Assembly (NCBI GenBank): GCA_036375895.1
Contig: DASVBJ010000190.1
Location: forward strand, 1 to 12,773
Source: DASVBJ01 sp036375895
GTDB taxonomy: Bacteria; Actinomycetota; Actinomycetes; JACCUZ01
Length of the DNA: 12,773 bases
Reading direction: 5' to 3'
Below the pieces are notes generated by a model that saw only the letters and a program-made list of their open reading frames with translations, did not search any database and was not told the origin of the DNA. Numbering within the stretch: position 1 is the first letter of the stretch; the number at the start of each line of letters is the position of its first letter. The position numbers were made by a program, and so were the translations under genes. Positions 1-5,988 of the stretch are shown in pieces.

Positions 1-1062
1 GGCATCGTCTCGCCGTTCAACTTCCCCGCGATGGTGCCCATGTGGTTCTTCCCCGTCGCCATCGCCTGCGGCAACACCGTCGTGCTCAAGCCGAGCGAGA
101 AGGACCCGTCGGCCGCGGTCCGGCTGGCCGAGCTGTGGGCCGAGGCGGGGCTGCCCGAGGGCGTCTTCAACGTCGTGCACGGCGACAGGGAGGCCGTCGA
201 CCGGCTGCTCCAGCACCCGCAGGTCAGGAGCGTCTCGTTCGTCGGGTCGACGCCGATCGCCCGGCACGTCTACCAGACGGCCACCCGGGCGGGAAAGCGC
301 GTGCAGGCCCTGGGTGGTGCCAAGAACCACATGGTCGTCCTCCCCGACGCCGATCTCGACCTGGCCGCGGACGCCGCGGTCAACGCCGGCTTCGGCTCGG
401 CCGGTGAGCGGTGCATGGCGATCTCGGCGGTCGTCGCCGTGGACCCCGTGGGTGACCAGCTGGTCGAGAAGATCCGCGAGCGGATGGCGAGGCTGCGCAC
501 CGGCGACGGGCGGAAGGGCTGCGACATGGGTCCACTGGTCACCCGCGAGCACCGCGACAAGGTGGCGGGGTACGTCGACGCGGGCCTCGAGGCCGGAGCC
601 GAGCTGGTCGTCGACGGCCGCGACGTGACGGTCCACGGTGACGAGGGTGGGTTCTGGCTCGGTCCGACGCTCTTCGACTACGTGACCCCGGACATGTCGG
701 TGTACGCCGACGAGATCTTCGGCCCGGTGCTCTCCGTCGTGCGCGCCCCGTCGTACGACGTGGCGCTCGAGCTGGTCAACGCCAACCCCTACGGCAACGG
801 CACGGCCATCTTCACCAACGACGGCGGGGCCGCACGTCGCTACCAGAACGAGGTCGAGGTCGGCATGGTCGGGATCAACGTGCCGATCCCGGTGCCGATG
901 GCCTACTACAGCTTCGGCGGCTGGAAGCACTCGCTGTTCGGCGACTCGCACGCGCACGGCACCGAGGGCGTGCAGTTCTTCACCCGCGGCAAGGTCGTGA
1001 CGTCACGGTGGCTCGACCCGAGCCACGGCGGCCTGAACCTCGGCTTCCCCACCCAGACATGA
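1..1062 (+). CDS. mmsA: CoA-acylating methylmalonate-semialdehyde dehydrogenase, 3' part (5' end outside window)
   Basis: This enzyme family oxidises methylmalonate semialdehyde to propionyl-CoA and malonate semialdehyde to acetyl-CoA with NAD+, the last step of valine, beta-alanine and pyrimidine breakdown in the cytoplasm. The reading frame is open from base 1, so the gene begins upstream. The 353 residues seen, against about 500 for the family, leave roughly 145 N-terminal residues missing. Visible motifs are the cofactor-binding segment starting SPFNFPAMVPMW, KPSEKDP, FVGSTPIA, and the family signature LGGAKNH, which replaces the LELGGK segment of ordinary aldehyde dehydrogenases. The catalytic cysteine is in GERCMA (fragment residue 138, codon 412-414), followed by EIFGPVL and a C-terminal FFTRGKVVTSRW. 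The general-base glutamate of hydrolytic aldehyde dehydrogenases is absent, as expected for a CoA-dependent enzyme. A ureohydrolase gene lies downstream, and a class III aminotransferase about 5.4 kb away could supply its semialdehyde substrate. Family assignment is firm; the in vivo substrate is inferred. Confidence 0.93.
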   Translation, partial: GIVSPFNFPAMVPMWFFPVAIACGNTVVLKPSEKDPSAAVRLAELWAEAGLPEGVFNVVHGDREAVDRLLQHPQVRSVSFVGSTPIARHVYQTATRAGKRVQALGGAKNHMVVLPDADLDLAADAAVNAGFGSAGERCMAISAVVAVDPVGDQLVEKIRERMARLRTGDGRKGCDMGPLVTREHRDKVAGYVDAGLEAGAELVVDGRDVTVHGDEGGFWLGPTLFDYVTPDMSVYADEIFGPVLSVVRAPSYDVALELVNANPYGNGTAIFTNDGGAARRYQNEVEVGMVGINVPIPVPMAYYSFGGWKHSLFGDSHAHGTEGVQFFTRGKVVTSRWLDPSHGGLNLGFPTQT

Positions 1063-1100
1063 CGCGTCGCCGATGACTGGAATGCGGTCGACCTGGGCAT

Positions 1101-1127
1101 CACCCTCCGGGGGCTTCTCTGGAGGTG
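1101..1127 (+). promoter_or_regulatory. Hairpin that can sequester the ribosome binding site of the small membrane protein
   Basis: The strong Shine-Dalgarno sequence GGAGGTG (1121-1127) sits 6 nt before the ATG at 1134. Just upstream, CACCCTCC (1101-1108) can pair with it: five continuous pairs (1104-1108 with 1121-1125), a bulged C at 1103, then two more pairs, closing a 12-nt loop. This is an anti-SD/SD arrangement that could dampen or gate translation, or act as a weak end signal for the upstream dehydrogenase transcript. It lacks a U-tract. The pairing is read directly from sequence; the function is inferred. Confidence 0.4.
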
Positions 1128-1133
1128 TAGGAC

Positions 1134-1358
1134 ATGGTCACGTTGGGATCGCGCCGCCGCGGCGGTTTGCGGGTGCACGGCTTCTGGGCGGGCTTCCTCA
1201 CGATGTGGCTCGGCTTCGGGGTGATCTACGCGCTCTACCGCGCGGGCTTCGACGACAGCTCGAAGGTCGCGTCGATCACCCTCGGCACGCTGGTCAAGCT
1301 GCTGCTGCTCGTGGTGCTCTGGCCCTTCGACGTCCTCGGTGCGCACCTGAACCTCTGA
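1134..1358 (+). CDS. Small two-helix membrane protein, function unknown
   Basis: This 74-residue protein has no family that I recognise. It starts with a short basic stretch (SRRRGGLR, residues 6-13). A hydrophobic helix follows at about residues 17-38 (rich in F, W, L, G), then a short polar turn FDDSSK (39-44), and a second hydrophobic helix at about 46-69 containing LLLLVVLWPF. The positive-inside rule puts both ends in the cytoplasm and the acidic turn outside. The ATG at 1134 is well supported by GGAGGTG 6 nt upstream, one of the clearest ribosome binding sites in the window. It lies between the dehydrogenase (71 nt upstream) and the ureohydrolase (28 nt downstream), so it probably shares their transcript. 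It could be an accessory subunit or a small partner of the LysE-type exporter encoded nearby, but nothing in the sequence proves a link. Confidence 0.72.
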   Translation: MVTLGSRRRGGLRVHGFWAGFLTMWLGFGVIYALYRAGFDDSSKVASITLGTLVKLLLLVVLWPFDVLGAHLNL

Positions 1359-1386
1359 CGGCGTCGGGCGCCCCCGGTGGCGCCTG

Positions 1387-2388
1387 ATGGCGCGCTACGG
1401 GCCCATGTTCGGGCCGGACATCACGTTTCTGGGCGTCGGTCGCTGCGACGTCGGCGACCCCGCGTCGTACGCCGGTGCCGACGTGGTCGTCGTCGGCGCG
1501 CCGTTCGACGGTGGGACCTCCCACCGACCCGGGGCGCGGTTCGGCCCGCAGGCGATCCGGTCCACCGACTACCTGGCCCATGACGGCTCGCGACCGCACC
1601 TCGCGCTGCGGGTCGACCCGCTGCGGGACCTGCGCATCCTCGACGCCGGCGACGTGGAGATGTACTCCGGCGACATCGTGCGCTCGCTGCACGACCTGAC
1701 CGACGCCGTCGCGACGGTCGCGGGATCCGGCGCGATCCCCGTCGTGCTCGGAGGTGATCACTCGATCACCCTGGCCGACGTGACCGGCGTGGCCCGCCAC
1801 CACGGCGAGGGACGGGTCAGCGTGGTGCACTTCGACGCGCACGCCGACACCGGCGACATCGAGTTCGGCTCGCTCTACGGCCACGGCCAGCCGATGCGGC
1901 GCCTGATCGAGTCGGGCGCGGCCCGCGGCGACCGGTTCCTGCAGATCGGGCTGCGTGGCTACTGGCCGGGGCCGGAGACGCTGGCCTGGATGGCCGAGCA
2001 GCGGATGCGCTCTTACGAGATGACCGAGATCGGCCGGCGCGGGCTCGACAGCTGCCTCGACGAGGCGTTCGGCATCGCCACCGACGACTGCGACGGCGTG
2101 TTCCTGTCCGTCGACATCGACGTCGCCGACCCGGGGCACGCTCCGGGCACCGGCACCCCGGAGCCCGGCGGTCTCACGGCGCGCCAGCTGCTCGACGCGG
2201 TACGCCGGGTCTGTCTCGAGCTGCCCGTCGTCGGGCTCGACGTCGTCGAGGTCTCGCCGCCGTACGACCACGCCGACATCACCGCCGCGCTCGCCAACCG
2301 GGTCGTGCTCGAGGCGTTGTCCGCGATCGCCGCCCGCCGCAAGGGTGCGGCCGGCGTCCCGGACCGCCCGCTGCTCGACGGCCGATGA
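1387..2388 (+). CDS. Ureohydrolase of the arginase/agmatinase family (agmatinase or guanidino-acid hydrolase)
   Basis: Members of this family use a two-manganese centre to hydrolyse a guanidino group, releasing urea and an amine; known substrates include agmatine, 4-guanidinobutyrate, 3-guanidinopropionate and guanidine. The 333-residue protein has the usual metal-binding signatures: GGDHS (residues 122-126, ligand H125), DAHAD (150-154, ligands D150, H152, D154) and SVDIDVADP (241-249, ligands D243, D245). APGTGTPEPGG follows at 252-262. The substrate-side loop reads YGHGQPMRRLIESG (164-177); H166 matches the histidine of the SHG segment in agmatinases. Length is slightly above the roughly 305 residues of E. 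coli SpeB, partly from an N-terminal extension. The ATG at 1387 has only a weak purine stretch before it, which fits translational linkage to the small membrane protein gene 28 nt upstream. The product would be putrescine, 4-aminobutyrate or beta-alanine depending on substrate. Family is sure; substrate is open, so no gene symbol is given. Confidence 0.9.
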   Translation: MARYGPMFGPDITFLGVGRCDVGDPASYAGADVVVVGAPFDGGTSHRPGARFGPQAIRSTDYLAHDGSRPHLALRVDPLRDLRILDAGDVEMYSGDIVRSLHDLTDAVATVAGSGAIPVVLGGDHSITLADVTGVARHHGEGRVSVVHFDAHADTGDIEFGSLYGHGQPMRRLIESGAARGDRFLQIGLRGYWPGPETLAWMAEQRMRSYEMTEIGRRGLDSCLDEAFGIATDDCDGVFLSVDIDVADPGHAPGTGTPEPGGLTARQLLDAVRRVCLELPVVGLDVVEVSPPYDHADITAALANRVVLEALSAIAARRKGAAGVPDRPLLDGR

Positions 2389-2453
2389 CCGCAGCCGAGG
2401 CCGAGGTCGCGCAGTCGCGCGTAACCGGGACGACGCCGGGACCCCGACCGGGG

Positions 2454-2459
2454 CATGCT
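2454..2459 (+). promoter_or_regulatory. Possible -10 box of a leaderless lysE-type transcript
   Basis: CATGCT fits the xAxxxT pattern of relaxed actinobacterial -10 elements and lies exactly 6 nt before the ATG at 2466. No Shine-Dalgarno sequence precedes that ATG. This spacing would put the transcription start at or next to the start codon. I see no convincing -35 element. The same pattern and spacing recur before two other genes in the window. Confidence 0.3.
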
Positions 2460-2465
2460 GGCCAG

Positions 2466-3092
2466 ATGCTCCACCCCCTGCTGCTCGGGGCCGGCCTCGG
2501 TGCGTTCGTCGCGGCCCAGGTCGGCCCGGTCTCGCTGCTGCTCGTCCGGTCGTCCCTGCGCCACGGCGCCGCCGTCGGCGTCGCGATCGGGGCGGGTGCG
2601 GCGCTCGTCGACACGGCGTACGCCTCGCTGGGCGTGGCGGGCGTGGCGCCGCTGCTGTCCGTGGCGTGGCTGCAGCTGGTGCTCGGCCTGGTGGGCGGCC
2701 TGGTGCTGCTCGCGCTGGGGATCCGCACGCTCTGGTCGGCGTGGCGGGTGCGGCTCGGCGGGGAGGCCGACGACGAGGTCTCCTCGCCCCGGCGGGCGTT
2801 CCTCACCGCCCTCGCCGCGACCGCCTCCAACCCCCTGACGATCGTGTCCTGGGCGGCGATCTTCGCGGCGGCGTCGACCGCGGCCGCGGCGCGCACTCCC
2901 GGCGGCGCGGTCTCGCTGCTGCTGGGTGTGGGCGTCGGCAGTGCCACCTGGTTCGTCACGCTCACCGGTCTGATCGCCCTCTTCCGGGCCCGAGTCGGCC
3001 GCCCGGCGCTGGCGGCCGTCGACGTGCTCTCCGGCCTGGGGCTGGTCGGGTTCGGCGTCGCCCTGGGCGTCCGCTCGGCGCGTGAGGCGTGA
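2466..3092 (+). CDS. LysE-family amino acid / small-molecule exporter
   Basis: LysE/RhtB-type proteins are inner-membrane exporters of about 200 residues with six hydrophobic segments, moving lysine, arginine, homoserine, threonine or related compounds outward. From the ATG at 2466 the protein is 208 residues and begins at once with a hydrophobic segment (LLLGAGLGAFVAAQ). The GPVSLLLVRSSLRHG motif at about 20-34 matches the family's conserved N-terminal GP region, and TASNPLTIVSWAAIF (119-133) matches the conserved central asparagine-proline motif. A hydrophilic, charged loop (about 92-110) separates the two halves. A longer reading from the ATG at 2385, overlapping the ureohydrolase stop, would add 27 polar residues before the first helix, which is unlike the family. 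I therefore prefer 2466, although 2385 cannot be excluded. Its place between the ureohydrolase and the saccharopine-dehydrogenase-like gene suggests export of a basic amino acid or amine linked to this pathway. Confidence 0.85.
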   Translation: MLHPLLLGAGLGAFVAAQVGPVSLLLVRSSLRHGAAVGVAIGAGAALVDTAYASLGVAGVAPLLSVAWLQLVLGLVGGLVLLALGIRTLWSAWRVRLGGEADDEVSSPRRAFLTALAATASNPLTIVSWAAIFAAASTAAAARTPGGAVSLLLGVGVGSATWFVTLTGLIALFRARVGRPALAAVDVLSGLGLVGFGVALGVRSAREA

Positions 3093-3133
3093 GAGGCGTC
3101 AGAGGAGCCAGAGGAGTCAGAGGAGTGAGGGGA
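3089..3133 (+). repeat. Five-copy 9-bp tandem repeat containing Shine-Dalgarno-like sequence
   Basis: Units are gtgagaggc, gtcagagga, gccagagga, gtcagagga and gtgagggga, in perfect 9-nt register; the middle three differ by one base. The array begins at the stop codon of the exporter gene (3090-3092) and ends 8 nt before the GTG start at 3142. Every unit carries an AGAGG/GAGGGG core able to pair with the 3' end of 16S rRNA, so the array holds several serial ribosome-landing sequences. The last unit provides the actual RBS, GAGGGGAG (3127-3134). Because the unit is a multiple of three, copy-number change would not shift any frame read through it. Confidence 0.85.
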
Positions 3134-3141
3134 GTGGTGCC

Positions 3142-4371
3142 GTGACCGGCATGCAGCCGATGCGGGTACTCGTGGTCGGCGCCGGCGGCGTCGGGTCGGC
3201 GGTGGTCGGCATCGCGGCGCGTCGGGGCTTCTTCGAGTCGATGGTCGTGGCCGACTACGACGTACGCCGGGCCGAGCGCGCGGTCGAGCCGGTGTCCGGC
3301 GACGGCCGCTTCGCGTCCGCCCAGGTCGATGCGTCCTCGGCGCAGGCCGTGACCGCGCTCTGTCGCGAGCACGGCATCACCCACGTCCTCAACGCTGTCG
3401 ACCCGCGGTTCGTCATGCCGGTCTTCCAGGGGGCGTTCGCCGCCGGGGCCGACTACCTCGACATGGCCATGTCGCTCTCCAGGCCGCACCCGGACTCGCC
3501 GTACGAGAGGACCGGGGTCAAGCTCGGCGACGAGCAGTTCGCCGCGTCCGGCGAGTGGGAGCGGGCCGGACGGCTCGCCCTCGTCGGCATCGGCGTTGAG
3601 CCGGGGCTGTCGGACGTGTTCGCCCGCTACGCAGCAGACCACCTGTTCGCCGAGATCGACGAGATCGGCGTCCGCGACGGCGCGAACCTCGTCGTCGAGG
3701 GCTACGACTTCGCGCCCTCGTTCTCCATCTGGACGACCATCGAGGAGTGCCTCAACCCGCCGGTCGTCTGGGAGAGGGAGCGCGGCTGGTTCACCACCGC
3801 GCCCTTCAGCGAGCCGGAGGTGTTCGACTTCCCGGAGGGCATCGGCCCGGTCGAGTGCGTGAATGTCGAGCACGAGGAGGTGCTGCTGGTGCCGCGGTGG
3901 GTGCCCGCGCGGCGGGTCACCTTCAAGTACGGCCTCGGCGAGGAGTTCATCGGCGTCCTGAGGACCCTGCACGCGCTGGGCCTGGACCGCACCGAACGGG
4001 TGCGGGTCGGCGAGGTCGAGGTGTCGCCGCGCGACGTGGTGGCCGCCTGCCTGCCCGACCCGGCGACGCTCGGCGACCGGATGCGCGGCAAGACCTGCGC
4101 GGGCACCTGGGTCAGCGGGCGTGGGTTGGACGGGCACCCGCGACAGGTCTACCTCTACCACGTGGTCGACAACGAGTGGTCGATGCGCGAGTACGGCTCC
4201 CAGGCCGTCGTCTGGCAGACGGCGATCAACCCGGTGGTGGCGCTCGAGCTGCTGGCCTCCGGGCACTGGCGGGGCAGCGGCGTCCTCGGGCCGGAGGCCT
4301 TCGACGCCGTGCCCTTCCTCGACCTGCTCTCGGCGTACGGCAGCCCGTGGGGTCTGCGGGAGGGCGGCTGA
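3142..4371 (+). CDS. Saccharopine-dehydrogenase-like NAD(P)-dependent oxidoreductase
   Basis: The protein (409 residues) combines an N-terminal Rossmann domain with a saccharopine dehydrogenase C-terminal-type domain. The nucleotide-binding motif VGAGGVG is at residues 12-18 and is followed by an acidic strand end VADYD (36-40), which favours NAD over NADP. The segment GIGVEPGLSDVFARYA (149-164) is the family's usual linker to the catalytic domain. Conserved-looking blocks include DFAPSFSIWTTIEEC (189-203) and LYHVVDNEWSMREYG (338-352). Relatives include lysine 6-dehydrogenase, saccharopine reductase and carboxynorspermidine synthase, all making or cleaving a C-N bond at an amine, so a lysine or polyamine substrate is plausible but unproven. 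GTG 3142 is chosen because GAGGGGAG lies 7 nt upstream; ATG 3151 or 3160 are alternatives. The frame stays open back to 3082, but that extension would translate the tandem repeat as a basic RSQ-rich tail ahead of the Rossmann fold. Confidence 0.82.
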   Translation: MTGMQPMRVLVVGAGGVGSAVVGIAARRGFFESMVVADYDVRRAERAVEPVSGDGRFASAQVDASSAQAVTALCREHGITHVLNAVDPRFVMPVFQGAFAAGADYLDMAMSLSRPHPDSPYERTGVKLGDEQFAASGEWERAGRLALVGIGVEPGLSDVFARYAADHLFAEIDEIGVRDGANLVVEGYDFAPSFSIWTTIEECLNPPVVWERERGWFTTAPFSEPEVFDFPEGIGPVECVNVEHEEVLLVPRWVPARRVTFKYGLGEEFIGVLRTLHALGLDRTERVRVGEVEVSPRDVVAACLPDPATLGDRMRGKTCAGTWVSGRGLDGHPRQVYLYHVVDNEWSMREYGSQAVVWQTAINPVVALELLASGHWRGSGVLGPEAFDAVPFLDLLSAYGSPWGLREGG

Positions 4372-4734
4372 GTGACGGGGTACGCCGGGCTCGAGCCGGG
4401 GGAGCGCGTCTTCCACCTCGCCCTGGGCCGCGACTGGGAGGCGGCCCGGTCCGCGGGCGAGTACCGCGTGTCCACCCTGGGCCGCACACTCGACGAGGAG
4501 GGCTACATCCACGCCTCCCGCCGCCACCAGGTCGGGGGCGTGCGCGCGGCCTTCTACGCCGGCCTGGACGAGCCGCTGGTGCTGCTGGAGATCGACCCTG
4601 ACCGGATGGGCTGCGAGCTGCGGCTCGAGGTGCCGCCCGGCGCCGACGAGGCGTTCCCGCACATCTACGGCCCCCTGCCGGTCACGGCGGTAGTGGCGGT
4701 CGAGGAGGTCCCCCCGGCCGGCCCCGGGCGCTGA
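4372..4734 (+). CDS. DUF952 family protein
   Basis: This 120-residue protein matches the pattern of the uncharacterised DUF952 family. It shows RVFHLALGRDWEAARSAGEY near the N-terminus (histidine 15, tryptophan 22), EEGYIHAS (42-49), a FYAGLDEPLVLLEID core (61-75), and the hallmark FPHIYGPL (95-102) near the end. As far as I recall, the family has been grouped by remote similarity with the ADP-ribosyltransferase fold; if so, the conserved histidines could lie in an NAD pocket, but no activity is established. The GTG start directly follows the TGA stop of the upstream oxidoreductase (TGAGTG), with no room for its own mRNA leader, so it is almost certainly cotranscribed and translationally coupled. 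Such stoichiometric linkage to an NAD(P)-dependent enzyme is suggestive but unproven. Family call is confident; function unknown. Confidence 0.85.
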   Translation: MTGYAGLEPGERVFHLALGRDWEAARSAGEYRVSTLGRTLDEEGYIHASRRHQVGGVRAAFYAGLDEPLVLLEIDPDRMGCELRLEVPPGADEAFPHIYGPLPVTAVVAVEEVPPAGPGR

Positions 4735-4741
4735 TCCGGGT

Positions 4742-4755
4742 CCCGCCGGCGCGGG
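4742..4755 (+). other. Short GC-rich inverted repeat between the DUF952 gene and the lipoprotein gene
   Basis: CCCGC (4742-4746) and GCGGG (4751-4755) can form a 5-bp stem with a CGGC loop. A second small pairing, CCCGG (4723-4727) with CCGGG (4736-4740), spans the DUF952 stop codon. Together they could slow polymerase or end the upstream transcript, but there is no T-rich tail, and short GC pairings are common by chance at this base composition. Confidence 0.2.
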
Positions 4756-4763
4756 TGACGGGG

Positions 4764-4769
4764 CACAGT
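4764..4769 (+). promoter_or_regulatory. Possible -10 box of a leaderless lipoprotein-hydrolase transcript
   Basis: CACAGT fits xAxxxT and lies exactly 6 nt before the GTG at 4776. No Shine-Dalgarno sequence precedes that codon. This helps choose 4776 over the in-frame GTG at 4755, which would place the box inside the coding sequence. No clear -35 element is seen. Confidence 0.3.
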
Positions 4770-4775
4770 GGGGTC

Positions 4776-5846
4776 GTGGACGCCGGCAGGCGGGTCCGGT
4801 CGATGCTCGCGCTCGCGGGCCTGCTCACCGTGCTCGGCTGCTCGTCGGCCGCCCCGGACCGGCCCGCAGCCCCGGCCGCGGCCGGCAGGACGTCGGGCAC
4901 GGCGCCGCCCGCCGCCTCGGCGCCGGCCATCACGCCGACGAGCCCGGGTCCTGCTGCGACGCGTTCGCCGGCTCCCGTCTCCTTGCCGGCGCTGATGGCC
5001 GAGCGGTACGACGGGCGTGACCTCCGTCCCGGCCGGGTGCTCGCGAGGACGGCCGCGTACACGCGCTACGCCGTGACCTACGAGAGCGGCGACCTGACCA
5101 TCTCCGGGGTCATGAACGTGCCCCGCGGCGCCGGCCCCTTCCCGGTGCTGGTCCTGTGCCACGGCTACATCGACCCCGCCGTCTACACGACCGGGCGGGG
5201 GCTGGCCCGCGAGCAGGACTACCTCGCCCGCCGGGGGTACGTCGTGCTGCACACCGACTACCGCAACCACGCGGGGTCGGACCGCGACGGCCGCAGCGAC
5301 CTGCAGCTGCGGCTCGGCTACACCGAGGACGTCATCAACGCCGTGCTCGCCGTCAAGGCCTCCCGGCTGCCGTACCTCGACCGCGACCGGGTCGGCCTGC
5401 TCGGCCGGTCGCTCGGGGGCGGCGTCGTGCTCAACGTGCTCGTGGTGAAGCCCGGCCTCGTCGACGCTGCCGTGGTGTTCGCGCCGGTGAGCTCCGACGC
5501 GGTGGACAACTTCGACCGGTGGATCCGCGGGGAGGCCCAGCGGCGCCGCCTGGCCGACCGGATCGTCGCGGCGTACGGGTCACCGGAGCGCAACCCGGCG
5601 TTCTGGCGTGACGTCTCGCCGAGGACGTTCTTCGACCGGGTCACCGAGCCGCTGCTGGTCCACCACGGGACCGCGGACGAGAGCTGCCCGATCGCCTGGT
5701 CCCGCACGACCGTGTCGGCCCTGCGCGGCCTCGGCAAGGACGTGCAGCTGTTCACCTACGCCGGTGAGCCGCACGCGTTCGGGGCGGCCTGGCCGACCGC
5801 GATGCGACGCACGGTCGCGTTCTACGAGCAGCACCTCAGGGGGTGA
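4776..5846 (+). CDS. Secreted lipoprotein with alpha/beta-hydrolase (S9 peptidase-like) domain
   Basis: The protein (356 residues from GTG 4776) begins with a lipoprotein signal: basic RR residues, the hydrophobic stretch SMLALAGLLT and a lipobox VLGC with the lipidated cysteine at residue 22. About 50 residues rich in alanine, proline, serine and threonine follow, a typical flexible linker holding the domain off the membrane. The hydrolase fold runs from about residue 95. It shows VLVLCHGYID (oxyanion-hole region), the nucleophile elbow GRSLGGG with serine 212, the acid in HHGTADESCP (aspartate 301) and the base in GEPHAFG (histidine 333), so the triad is complete. HTDYRNHAGSD and the overall order resemble dipeptidyl-peptidase/acylaminoacyl-peptidase-type domains, so a peptidase or esterase on the outer face of the membrane is likely; the substrate is unknown. 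GTG 4755 (363 residues) and ATG 4803 are alternative starts. It is probably separately transcribed from the upstream run. Confidence 0.85.
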   Translation: MDAGRRVRSMLALAGLLTVLGCSSAAPDRPAAPAAAGRTSGTAPPAASAPAITPTSPGPAATRSPAPVSLPALMAERYDGRDLRPGRVLARTAAYTRYAVTYESGDLTISGVMNVPRGAGPFPVLVLCHGYIDPAVYTTGRGLAREQDYLARRGYVVLHTDYRNHAGSDRDGRSDLQLRLGYTEDVINAVLAVKASRLPYLDRDRVGLLGRSLGGGVVLNVLVVKPGLVDAAVVFAPVSSDAVDNFDRWIRGEAQRRRLADRIVAAYGSPERNPAFWRDVSPRTFFDRVTEPLLVHHGTADESCPIAWSRTTVSALRGLGKDVQLFTYAGEPHAFGAAWPTAMRRTVAFYEQHLRG

Positions 5847-5988
5847 GGACCGATGAGTTCCCGGCTCCCCGACGGTCTGAACCGATGACACGCGGCCGCA
5901 CGCGACGAACATCCGTTACCGGCTGACCTGGCCCGGCCGACGCTGAGCCGGGTCACTACGACCCACGACAGGAGAGGACGACCGCGTC
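5847..5988 (+). other. 142-bp gap before the VOC gene, with a possible 11-codon leader ORF
   Basis: The gap holds a mini-ORF ATG 5853 to TGA 5886-5888, encoding MSSRLPDGLNR. It is preceded by GAGG at 5844-5847, at the end of the hydrolase gene. The octamer ACCGATGA occurs twice, at 5849-5856 and 5881-5888, enclosing this mini-ORF at its start and stop codons. Further on lie the inverted repeat at 5950-5964 and the AGGAGAGG ribosome binding site (5970-5977) of the VOC gene. The peptide shows no run of one amino acid as in classical attenuators, so a leader role is only a possibility. Confidence 0.3.
5950..5964 (+). promoter_or_regulatory. Inverted repeat just upstream of the VOC gene ribosome binding site
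   Basis: GGGTC (5950-5954) and GACCC (5960-5964) are perfect inverted copies around the 5-nt centre ACTAC. The site ends 5 nt before the AGGAGAGG ribosome binding site. It could be an operator for a dimeric regulator or a small mRNA hairpin. The arms are short and no -10/-35 pair is clear next to it, so the role is uncertain. Confidence 0.3.

Noticed and set aside
1294..2271. Minus-strand 325-codon open frame opposite the ureohydrolase
   Set aside because: Shadow frame with valine/arginine/aspartate bias and no domain; the metal-binding motifs on the plus strand are decisive.
2385..2465. Upstream ATG giving the exporter a 27-residue N-terminal extension and an ATGA overlap with the ureohydrolase
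   Set aside because: The extension is polar and unlike LysE proteins, which begin directly with the first membrane helix; from 2466 the length (208) fits the family. Not fully excluded.
3089..3133. Tandem repeat considered as a CRISPR-like or mobile-element remnant
   Set aside because: Units are only 9 bp with no spacers, no target-site duplication and no transposase or cas gene nearby.
3082..3141. Upstream GTG giving the saccharopine-dehydrogenase-like protein a 20-residue basic extension
   Set aside because: It would translate the tandem repeat, overlap the exporter gene and put a charged tail before the Rossmann strand; the repeat supplies a good ribosome binding site for GTG 3142 instead.
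2962..4662. Minus-strand 566-codon open frame opposite the saccharopine-dehydrogenase-like and DUF952 genes
   Set aside because: It covers clear plus-strand family members; its apparent TPLTPLTPL repeats are just the 9-bp tandem repeat read on the opposite strand.
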